From: Chitinophaga pinensis
GTDB taxonomy: Bacteria; Bacteroidota; Bacteroidia; Chitinophagales; Chitinophagaceae
Assembly (NCBI GenBank): GCA_945866165.1
Contig: CAMBGO010000138.1
Span: 1-6,629, forward strand
Length of the DNA stretch: 6,629 nucleotides
Direction: 5' to 3'
A program made the position numbers and the translations under genes. The notes under the pieces were generated by a model that had not been told where the DNA came from, did not search any database, and saw only the letters and a program-made list of their open reading frames with translations. Of this stretch, positions 1-5,835 are shown in pieces (the first letter of the stretch is position 1; each line of letters starts with the position of its first letter).

Positions 1-1
1 T

Positions 2-232
2 TCAATTGGACTTGCTACTTTTTTATCAAAAAAAGGAATGGAGGGAGCAAAGAAAATTGTGTTTCTAATTGGTGGCGCATTTGGACTGGATGAAGTGGTT
101 TTGAAAAGATCGAATCATACATGGTCACTTTCACCACTAACTTTTCCACATCAACTAGTAAGATTAATTTTGGCAGAACAAGTGTATCGGGCATTCACCA
201 TCATTAAAAATGAAAAATATCATCACCGTTGA
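2..232 (+). CDS. rlmH: RlmH, 23S rRNA (pseudouridine1915-N3)-methyltransferase, 3' part only
   Basis: This is the C-terminal half of RlmH, the SPOUT-fold enzyme that uses S-adenosylmethionine to methylate N3 of pseudouridine 1915 in helix 69 of 23S rRNA on the assembled ribosome. The reading frame is open from the window edge, so the gene begins upstream. 76 residues are visible, against about 155 for the whole family. The diagnostic pieces are FLIGGAFG, the glycine-rich cofactor loop of the trefoil knot, and the C-terminal run containing LSPLTFPHQLVRLILAEQ, followed by YRAFTIIKNEKYHH. The closing KNEKYHH(R) is typical of RlmH, and the family normally ends there, so the 3' end is intact. An internal ATG at 38 is not the real start because it would cut the conserved domain. 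The rhomboid gene begins 10 bp downstream on the same strand, suggesting co-transcription. Identification is very secure. Confidence 0.96.
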   Translation, partial: SIGLATFLSKKGMEGAKKIVFLIGGAFGLDEVVLKRSNHTWSLSPLTFPHQLVRLILAEQVYRAFTIIKNEKYHHR

Positions 233-242
233 AATAAAATAA

Positions 243-866
243 ATGAGCATAACCTTTCTGATAATTTTAATGACCTGCGCAATTTCTATTCCCGCTTTTT
301 CTAAGGAACAAATGAAAGAGGATCTGCTCTTTTGGCCATATATGATCCAAGGAAGAAATCAATACTATCGTTTTTTAACAAACGGAGTTTTGCATGCAGA
401 CTTCATGCATCTTATATTCAACATGGTTTCATTTTACTCATTTGGAACCGTATTAGAAGAATACCTATTCAAGTCAGTTTTTGGAGAATTATCGAGAGCA
501 CTTTTCGCAATTTTATATGTAACTGCCATTGTGTTTGCTGTACTACCTGACTACATTAGATACAAGAATCAAAGTTTTTACAGATCACTTGGTGCGTCAG
601 GTGCAGTCTCTGCAGTGATTTTTGCAGCCATCACGATTCAACCTAAGATGCCAATTCAGTTTTTCTTCATCCCCTTTAAAATCCCAGGATATATATTCGG
701 TGCTGCCTTTCTTGTCCTTTCTGCCTCGCTTGCAAAAAAAGGAGGTGGTAATATAGGGCACAGTGCTCACTTCTGGGGGGGGATGTATGGAATTTTGTTC
801 ACGTATATAACTGTGAAACTCATTGCGCATATTGACTTGGCTATGTATTTTATACAAAATTTTTAA
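243..866 (+). CDS. Rhomboid-family intramembrane serine protease
   Basis: This 207-residue polytopic inner-membrane protein has the marks of an active rhomboid protease, which cleaves transmembrane substrates within the bilayer using a Ser-His dyad. The nucleophile is Ser119 in a GASG motif (117-120). The catalytic histidine is His176 in HSAHFWGG (173-180). The HxxxN element of the second helix that stabilises the oxyanion is His56 to Asn60 (HLIFN). Hydrophobic segments at about 1-20, 53-71, 86-105, 115-133, 138-162 and 176-195 fit the basic six-helix bacterial core, with no extra soluble domain. The ATG at 243 is preceded by an A-rich leader without a Shine-Dalgarno sequence, as is usual in Bacteroidota. 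The gene follows rlmH by 10 bp and is probably transcribed with it. The substrate cannot be told from sequence. Family assignment is secure; activity is inferred from the conserved residues. Confidence 0.93.
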   Translation: MSITFLIILMTCAISIPAFSKEQMKEDLLFWPYMIQGRNQYYRFLTNGVLHADFMHLIFNMVSFYSFGTVLEEYLFKSVFGELSRALFAILYVTAIVFAVLPDYIRYKNQSFYRSLGASGAVSAVIFAAITIQPKMPIQFFFIPFKIPGYIFGAAFLVLSASLAKKGGGNIGHSAHFWGGMYGILFTYITVKLIAHIDLAMYFIQNF

Positions 867-868
867 GG

Positions 869-895
869 TTGGTTCGCGAACATTAATGTTGCCAA
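869..895. other. Cluster of overlapping palindromes after the rhomboid stop
   Basis: Two perfect palindromes overlap by three bases: GTTCGCGAAC (872-881) and AACATTAATGTT (879-890). They are framed by TTGG (869-872) and CCAA (892-895). In RNA the outer arms and the AACA-TTAA-TGTT core could form an interrupted hairpin in the 3' untranslated region of the rhomboid transcript. No T-run follows, so it is not a standard terminator. It might be a protein-binding site, an RNA-stabilising structure or chance. The rest of 896-1030 shows nothing I can name. Confidence 0.3.
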
Positions 896-1030
896 AAAGG
901 TCTACAGTTTGAAAACCTTGATAGCATAAAACGACCATTTCAGTGGGGAATAAAAAGTAACTTATTTCGAAAATGAAAATGTGTTAAACCCACTATTCCT
1001 GAATCTCAAATAAGAATTAAACAACACATA

Positions 1031-1070
1031 AAAAAAACCACCAATGAAATATATCAAAGGTGGTTTTTTA
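1031..1070. terminator. Bidirectional rho-independent terminator between convergent genes
   Basis: AAAAAACCACC (1032-1042) pairs perfectly with GGTGGTTTTTT (1059-1069) around a 16-nt loop. A further TGA/TCA pairing is possible inside the loop. The GC-rich core CCACC/GGTGG is flanked by an A-tract on one side and a T-tract on the other, so either strand's RNA makes a stem followed by U residues. It lies 22 bp past the stop of the minus-strand lipoprotein gene and about 165 bp past the rhomboid stop, so it can end both transcripts. Confidence 0.88.
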
Positions 1071-1091
1071 ATGAATTAAATAAACAAAGAA

Positions 1092-2603
1092 TTAAAGCTT
1101 GTTGGCTTTGTAAATTTTTACAAGCCCATCATTTTCGCTGCTAACAACAATAAGGCTCTGGTTAATTGGACTTTTAGAGGCAGGAATGAATATTATTCCT
1201 TCTGGAGCATCCCCTGTTTTAAACATTTTAACGAAAACAGGAGAAGTACCTACTGTGATATCATAAATAGCAAATGCATCTACCCTCTCCAGTCCAACAA
1301 TTGCAATTCTTTTGCTACCAACACGACCAATTGAAATGGCTTCAGGCTCAACAGATTTATCGTCACTTCTTGCATCATCATAAACACCTAACTCCTTTGC
1401 TTTTATATCAAGTTCATTTTTGCTATCATACACTTGAGCACCGGTAGTGGCATTCCAAATACTGAAAGAACGAGCACCAAGAGAATACAACGCATCGAAA
1501 TCACCATCCCCATCAGTATCACCCAAAGTAGTTGTTACATTTAACCTTCCCAACGCTGCATCGCCTTTCAAAGTAGCTGCATTAGGAAAATTAGTTGCAT
1601 CCAACGTAACAGCACTCACACGCTTCATTTCTGAAAAAGCAGTATACTCTCTTGAATCACCTTCATTAGCGGTAAACAAATATGGAGTACCGTTATAACT
1701 ATAGAAAGATACAGCATCAGGCATGTAAATACCATATACTTTATTGAAGTTCGTAAATTCAACTTTATTGTCTTTGTCACTCACATCAATTGCATTGGTT
1801 GGCAAAGAATAGTCTTTAAACCCAAGTGGTGTGATTTTCTTGATTGTTGCTGTAGCGATATCAATTTCTGCAATGGCATTGTTTTCCTGAAGCGTAACAT
1901 AAGCTGTTTTAGAATCATCAGAAACTGTAATGTATTCAGGTTCGATATCTTTTATAAAATTCTTTCCAGGACCAAAAATTCGAAAGCCTTTGGCTGCTAA
2001 CTCATTAAGTTGTCCTTCAAAAGCCGAAAAATTAATCGTTTTGACAGAATAATCGGATACTTTGACTATAGAAATTGAACCCTCGGGATCATTCAAATAG
2101 TCTGCACTGGGTTCACCTTCATTCGCAGTTAGAATGTATTGGCCATTGGGACTAAATGTTACCATATCAGGCAATGCACCAACAGTTACAGATTTGATCT
2201 CAGCATAGCTGGAGGTATTAAATACCACCAATTTTCCAGGCAATTGTTTATTAGTAGCTTCAATGGCTGCTGCCAATTTACCATCAGATACAGCAACACT
2301 ATTCACATACCCACCATATACATCCAAGTTAATAGATTTTATGACAGATATACTTACTGGATTGCTAATATCAATTACATCAATTTTATTGGTTGTACCA
2401 TTATTTACTGCAAACAACCTGTCTGTTAAGGGGTCGAATGCAGTAATTTCTGCAGAGCCAACTCCACCTAAACCAATTGAGGCGATTTCTTGATATGATG
2501 TTAGGTCTTCATTTAAAGTAAATTCCAGAGGACTAACCTCATCTTCTTTCTTACATGAGAATAAAAATGATGAAAAAAGTAAAAGATATAAATATTTACG
2601 CAT
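1092..2603 (-). CDS. Choice-of-anchor I family lipoprotein (MSP130-like beta-propeller), probably surface-exposed
   Basis: This 503-residue secreted lipoprotein belongs to the choice-of-anchor I family. These are YncE/WD40-like beta-propeller proteins related to the animal biomineralisation protein MSP130, and their biochemical role in bacteria is not established. The N-terminus is a type II signal peptide, with Arg2 and Lys3, a hydrophobic stretch (4-15) and the lipobox LFSC ending at Cys17. KKEDE (18-22) follows and resembles the Bacteroidota export signal that sends lipoproteins to the outer face of the outer membrane. Family motifs appear in order: TANEGE (159-164), EPEYI (221-225), TANEGDSREY (311-320), the acidic loop GDTDGDGDFD (361-370), GARSFSIWN (376-384), RSDDKSVEPEAI (412-423) and GLERVD (437-442). 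The protein ends with the propeller, without a C-terminal sorting domain, so lipid is the only visible anchor. The ATG at 2603 places the signal peptide correctly. Lipoprotein and family calls are firm; no catalytic role is claimed. Confidence 0.9.
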   Translation of the reverse strand: MRKYLYLLLFSSFLFSCKKEDEVSPLEFTLNEDLTSYQEIASIGLGGVGSAEITAFDPLTDRLFAVNNGTTNKIDVIDISNPVSISVIKSINLDVYGGYVNSVAVSDGKLAAAIEATNKQLPGKLVVFNTSSYAEIKSVTVGALPDMVTFSPNGQYILTANEGEPSADYLNDPEGSISIVKVSDYSVKTINFSAFEGQLNELAAKGFRIFGPGKNFIKDIEPEYITVSDDSKTAYVTLQENNAIAEIDIATATIKKITPLGFKDYSLPTNAIDVSDKDNKVEFTNFNKVYGIYMPDAVSFYSYNGTPYLFTANEGDSREYTAFSEMKRVSAVTLDATNFPNAATLKGDAALGRLNVTTTLGDTDGDGDFDALYSLGARSFSIWNATTGAQVYDSKNELDIKAKELGVYDDARSDDKSVEPEAISIGRVGSKRIAIVGLERVDAFAIYDITVGTSPVFVKMFKTGDAPEGIIFIPASKSPINQSLIVVSSENDGLVKIYKANKL

Positions 2604-2733
2604 ATTATTTTTTGTGAATTAATAATATATTCATGTCTAAATTGTTACCAAAATATTTTTTAATTGCTAATAGATTGGGACTTAAACATTAAGAATTAAT
2701 TGTAGAATTATTAAAAATTAACTTTGAATACTC

Positions 2734-2762
2734 CAAGAATAGACAAACATTCAAATCACCAA
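2734..2762 (-). promoter_or_regulatory. Possible Bacteroidota-type promoter for the lipoprotein gene
   Basis: On the minus strand, TATTCTTG (2741-2734) matches the Bacteroidota -7 consensus TAnnTTTG at all but one fixed position. A TTG lies 18 nt upstream (2762-2760), one base short of the usual spacing. It would give a 5' leader of about 120 nt. Two A/T-rich inverted arms, 2710-2719 and 2761-2770, bracket it. In such AT-rich DNA this match could be chance, and the 162-bp gap (2604-2765) shows no clear terminator for the upstream GNAT gene, so read-through is also possible. Confidence 0.25.
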
Positions 2763-2765
2763 TTT

Positions 2766-3254
2766 TTAATGCCCTCTTGACAAACCCAGTTTTTTCAAGG
2801 GAATTCCGATTTCTTCGGCAATTTTTGAGGAAAATGCATCACCTGCCGGCGTGAAAGCCCATACAAACAATATTTTTATGGGGTGATCCTGATTGATTTT
2901 TTTAATTGCTTCCATTGTTAGTTTTTTTGCTATTCCCTTGTTACGATATTCCTCTAAAACCAAGGCAGAACAGAGATATATAGCGTCATAACTTATACCA
3001 AGAGGAGTCAGCTCAAACAACCTCTTTTCAGTGATTCTCTTAGCTAAAAATTCATTCATCAATTCGCTTGTTGTTGGAAATACAAGTATCCAAGCTACCG
3101 GACCATTTCCGTCATTATACTCTGATAAGGAAGCTGGATGGATTTCCTGCAACCTGGTCATTACTTTTTCGTCTACACTCAACTGATCAGCGTCTGTTCG
3201 GCTAGCAAAAACATCATCAGCCAGTTGTATCATTCTCTCAAAATTGGACTTCAT
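2766..3254 (-). CDS. GNAT-family N-acetyltransferase of unknown substrate
   Basis: This 162-residue protein fits the GCN5-related acetyltransferase fold, which moves an acetyl group from acetyl-CoA to an amine. The best evidence is motif A. A beta strand (AIYLCSALVL, 91-100) leads into the pyrophosphate-binding loop with Arg104, Gly107 and Ala109 (RNKGIA, the R/QxxGxA signature), then a helix (110-120). The strand IKILFVWAF (126-134) and the following helix fit motif B. The N-terminal 45 residues are largely polar and helical and resemble nothing I can name; GPVAWILVFP (51-60) is a likely beta strand of the fold. Length is normal for a single GNAT domain. The gene starts 34 nt after the tilS stop on the same strand and is probably the last gene of the TPR-tilS operon. 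The substrate could be a protein, metabolite or drug; nothing here decides. Confidence 0.75.
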   Translation of the reverse strand: MKSNFERMIQLADDVFASRTDADQLSVDEKVMTRLQEIHPASLSEYNDGNGPVAWILVFPTTSELMNEFLAKRITEKRLFELTPLGISYDAIYLCSALVLEEYRNKGIAKKLTMEAIKKINQDHPIKILFVWAFTPAGDAFSSKIAEEIGIPLKKLGLSRGH

Positions 3255-3288
3255 GGTACTGTTTAATAAAAAAATGAGAAGAAAAAAA

Positions 3289-4644
3289 TCAACAGGTAAA
3301 CATCAATACAGCATCAGACTTATTTTTTATTTTGAATCGATCGTCAATGCGCCTTCCTACAACCCAAACAATCTTTTTTCCAGACTCCATCACCCATTGC
3401 TGGTCTTTTTCAAATTTTGAAAGCTTTATGTCCGTCATGAATCTTGAAATCTTTTTTTTCTTTTTCATTCCCAATGGATAAAAATAATCGCCTTCTTTCC
3501 ATGGCCTTAAAATAAGCGGAAAAGTCAACTCATGTTTATTTATATACGCAATATGATTTTCTAAAAGATTAAGATTCTCAACAACCACTGACTTCATTGT
3601 CATTGTTTGATTACCAAAAGCTACTTCAATTGCATCTTCTGATATTACTACAAGTTTGTTTTTGACCTCACTTACAGAAGTGATCAACAACCATTCGCGA
3701 TTTTTCAAAACAATATGGGAAGCAGACTGCATCGATTTGCCGGTTGACGCAAGAAATAATTTTTTGATTTCCATGCAATGATCAACGTTGAATCCAAACC
3801 TGCTAAAAATCTCAAACATGATAGTATCTAGGGGAACCATGTTCATCAACTTCCTTACAGGTATTTTCCAACCAACATCATTTTTTAGTAGTAGCTTTTG
3901 GATCGTCTTTTCCAAATGAAGCTGATAGATGAAATTTATTTCAGAAAATCGTTTTCCGTTTCCAACTAGATTGGCATCCACCTCAGGAAAAACTTTCCTG
4001 ATCAATGGCAACACCTCAAGCCTAAAAAGATTTCTTGTATAATGATCATCAGCATTTGAGCTGTCTTCAACCCATTTTATAGATAATGCTGCCGCATATT
4101 CAGCAAGTTCTTTACGGGTAAATGACAACAATGGCCTAACAAGGTGATTCAACTTCGGCTTCATGCCTATCAATCCAGATATGCCGGTTCCCCTGAAGAA
4201 ATTCATGGCAATGGTTTCCGCTTGGTCGTCATTATGATGTGCAAGCAATACCCAAACTTCAGAACCAAGTAATTTTTTTTCTTTGACAACTTCTTCAAAC
4301 CAACGGTATCTCAATATCCTTGCAGTTTCCTGAACACCCTTCCCCATATTAACCATTTGCTCCCTAGTTTCAAATGATTTGACTTGAATATTTACATTCA
4401 TTTCAGCGGCTAATGAACGAACAAATTGTTCATCACGATTACTTTCATCCCCTCTCAAATTGAAGTTGCAATGAAGTATTTCAAAAGAAAAACCACTGTT
4501 TTTTAATAGCCGTGCCAATACCACAGAATCAAGTCCACCACTACACGCCAGTAACAGCGAATCCTGTTGCTTCCAAAGTTTTTTTGAAACCACGGAATCA
4601 CTAAACTGTTTTACCAAATTCTTCACTTCTTGTTGTTGATTCAT
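3289..4644 (-). CDS. tilS: tRNA(Ile)-lysidine synthetase TilS
   Basis: TilS uses ATP to attach lysine to C34 of the minor tRNA-Ile with anticodon CAU. The resulting lysidine makes that tRNA read AUA and accept isoleucine instead of methionine. The 451-residue protein has the N-type ATP-pyrophosphatase domain with the PP-loop SGGLDS (35-40). It also has the conserved HCNFNLRGDESNRDEQFV (58-75), HHNDDQAET (136-144), GISGLIGM (154-161), RPLL (170-173) and WVEDSSN with YTRN (191-205). A middle substrate-binding region follows, then the TilS C-terminal domain (about 372-446) with LRPWKEGD (379-386) and VGRRIDDRFKI (429-439). Length is usual for the full-length form. The ATG at 4644 lies 3 nt after the TPR stop, and GGAAA in the leader is a weak ribosome site. 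AUA codons occur in neighbouring genes (for example codon 5 of etfA), consistent with the need for this enzyme. Confidence 0.97.
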   Translation of the reverse strand: MNQQQEVKNLVKQFSDSVVSKKLWKQQDSLLLACSGGLDSVVLARLLKNSGFSFEILHCNFNLRGDESNRDEQFVRSLAAEMNVNIQVKSFETREQMVNMGKGVQETARILRYRWFEEVVKEKKLLGSEVWVLLAHHNDDQAETIAMNFFRGTGISGLIGMKPKLNHLVRPLLSFTRKELAEYAAALSIKWVEDSSNADDHYTRNLFRLEVLPLIRKVFPEVDANLVGNGKRFSEINFIYQLHLEKTIQKLLLKNDVGWKIPVRKLMNMVPLDTIMFEIFSRFGFNVDHCMEIKKLFLASTGKSMQSASHIVLKNREWLLITSVSEVKNKLVVISEDAIEVAFGNQTMTMKSVVVENLNLLENHIAYINKHELTFPLILRPWKEGDYFYPLGMKKKKKISRFMTDIKLSKFEKDQQWVMESGKKIVWVVGRRIDDRFKIKNKSDAVLMFTC

Positions 4645-4647
4645 AAT

Positions 4648-4971
4648 CTACATTTCCATTTCATCTTTCAGTTGATTGTATGCCGCTTTAAGCTCCCTGA
4701 GTGCATGCGTGTCTTGTTGCTTCTCAGCCTCCTGCATTCCATTTTCATAAAATACTAACGCCTCCCCTAACATCTCAGCTCTTTCCAATAATTTTCCAAG
4801 GTGATAGTACGTCCCAACATACGCTGGATTCATTTCCAGGATTTCCTTAAACAACATTTCAGCTTCTGCATCATCCGCCTTCTTGATATATTCAAGTGCC
4901 AATGCATGCCTAGAAAACATATCCTGAGGATTGTCTTTAATAAATTGCCTTAAAATTATAATTCTATCCAT
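4648..4971 (-). CDS. Small tetratricopeptide-repeat protein
   Basis: This 107-residue, wholly helical soluble protein has no signal peptide. Two TPR units can be seen, at about residues 18-51 (with the repeat-type spacing of ALALEYIKKADDAEAEMLFK and a closing NPAYV) and 52-85 (YYHLGKLLERAEMLGEALVFYE). A capping helix rich in Glu, Lys and Gln (86-107) follows, with a short helix at the N-terminus. TPR arrays normally bind other proteins, and nothing catalytic is present. It is the first gene of the minus-strand cluster, 3 nt upstream of tilS and in the same frame, so translation of the two is probably coupled. The start at 4971 follows an A/T-rich leader, and the neighbouring etfB start is 107 bp away in the opposite direction. 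Whether the protein has anything to do with TilS or tRNA modification is unknown. The partner cannot be predicted. Confidence 0.88.
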   Translation of the reverse strand: MDRIIILRQFIKDNPQDMFSRHALALEYIKKADDAEAEMLFKEILEMNPAYVGTYYHLGKLLERAEMLGEALVFYENGMQEAEKQQDTHALRELKAAYNQLKDEMEM

Positions 4972-5020
4972 TGGGGAAAATTTAACCTTTGTTGAAGAAA
5001 ATTATACCCTCAACAGAAGC

Positions 5021-5028
5021 TATATTTG
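5021..5028 (+). promoter_or_regulatory. Putative -7 element of the etfBA promoter
   Basis: TATATTTG is an exact match to the Bacteroidota sigma-factor -7 consensus TAnnTTTG. It would place the transcription start near 5034-5036, giving a leader of about 45 nt before the etfB ATG at 5079. The -33 TTG is poorly placed: the nearest, at 4992-4994, leaves 26 nt where about 19-21 is usual. The region is the 107-bp divergent gap between the TPR-tilS cluster and etfBA. No comparably good box is seen for the opposite strand. Confidence 0.5.
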
Positions 5029-5038
5029 TACTGAAATG

Positions 5039-5052
5039 GTTGTTTCGACAAC
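5039..5052 (+). promoter_or_regulatory. GTTGT-TTCG-ACAAC dyad in the etfB leader
   Basis: A perfect 5-bp inverted repeat encloses TTCG, with one more possible G-U pair (5038/5053). As RNA it would be a short hairpin with a UUCG tetraloop, closed by U-A and not the extra-stable C-G. As DNA it is a 14-bp dyad just downstream of the predicted start site, where a repressor could bind. It ends 26 nt before the etfB start codon. Either role is inference. Confidence 0.35.
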
Positions 5053-5078
5053 TTTTATTGAATTTAATAACAGACATT

Positions 5079-5825
5079 ATGAAGATACTTGTTTGTATCA
5101 GCAGAACGCCAGATACCACTGCAAAAATAGCCTTCACGGAGAACAACACGAAATTTGCCGCAGAAGGTGTCCAATGGATCATCAATCCATATGATGAGTG
5201 GTATGCATTGGTTAGGGCCATTGAACTCAAGGAAAAAGACCCATCTGTCAGTTTACATTTGATTACAGTTGGAGATCCGGAATGTGATCCCATCATCAGA
5301 AAAGCATTGGCACTCGGTGGACATGAGGCCATTCGGGTGAATACTGCCAATACAGACGCCTATTACATTGCAAGTCAAATAGCACATGTTGCCAAGGAAG
5401 GTAGCTATGATATGATTATGACAGGTAAAGAAACAATTGATCATAATGGCTCTTCTATTGGACCAATGATTTCTGAATTAATGGAACTTCCTTTTATAGG
5501 CTTAGCAACCAAACTAGAAATTTCATCAACAGGAGGTGGATTGGTATCAAGGGAAATTGAAGCTGGTGAAGAAACCATGGAAGTTGCCTTCCCTTTTATA
5601 ATCGCATGTCAGAAAGGAATGGCAGAAGCAAGGATTCCAAATATGCGTGGCATCATGGCGGCTCGCACAAAACCCCTCAACGTATTTGAGCCCATAGCTG
5701 TTGACGCACTTACCAACAATATCTCATTTGAATTGCCCCCAGCAAAATCAGGCGTTCGTTTGATACCGGCGGAAACACCTGAACTGCTTGTTAAGATCTT
5801 AAAGGAAGAAGCCAAAGTAATTTAA
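5079..5825 (+). CDS. etfB: Electron transfer flavoprotein subunit beta
   Basis: EtfB forms a heterodimer with EtfA, holds AMP and contacts the partner dehydrogenases. The complex takes electrons from acyl-CoA and related dehydrogenases and passes them on, usually to ETF:quinone oxidoreductase. The 248-residue protein starts MKILVCISRTPDT, the family N-terminus. It has NPYDE (36-40) and the AMP-binding GKETIDHNGSSIGPM (116-130). The ETF-beta signature region is 157-200, beginning SREIEAGEE and ending RIPNMRGIMAARTKPL (185-200). The ATG at 5079 is chosen because the protein then aligns from its first strand. The frame stays open to a TTG at 4989, but those 30 extra residues would cover the likely promoter and lack family character. 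No Shine-Dalgarno sequence is visible. etfA follows after 10 nt, so the two form an operon. At the recognition-loop position held by Leu195 in human ETFB, this protein has Met189. Confidence 0.96.
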   Translation: MKILVCISRTPDTTAKIAFTENNTKFAAEGVQWIINPYDEWYALVRAIELKEKDPSVSLHLITVGDPECDPIIRKALALGGHEAIRVNTANTDAYYIASQIAHVAKEGSYDMIMTGKETIDHNGSSIGPMISELMELPFIGLATKLEISSTGGGLVSREIEAGEETMEVAFPFIIACQKGMAEARIPNMRGIMAARTKPLNVFEPIAVDALTNNISFELPPAKSGVRLIPAETPELLVKILKEEAKVI

Positions 5826-5835
5826 AATAAACCCT

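Noticed and set aside
597..938. A 113-codon minus-strand open frame overlapping the rhomboid gene
   Set aside because: It is antisense to a gene with intact catalytic motifs, and its translation has no family resemblance.
2139..2493. Plus-strand open frames of 76-96 codons within the lipoprotein gene
   Set aside because: They are shadows of a 503-codon gene with clear family motifs. Their Tyr/Ile/Asn-rich translations reflect base composition only.
4972..5020. A promoter for the TPR-tilS operon on the minus strand
   Set aside because: TAAATTTT and TATAATTT strings exist but miss key positions of TAnnTTTG, and no TTG is correctly spaced. A promoter must be near, but I cannot place it.
4989..5078. 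A 30-residue N-terminal extension of EtfB from a TTG codon
   Set aside because: The family N-terminus is MKILVCI-like at 5079, and the extension would overlap the TATATTTG element and the leader dyad. The open frame upstream appears to be chance.
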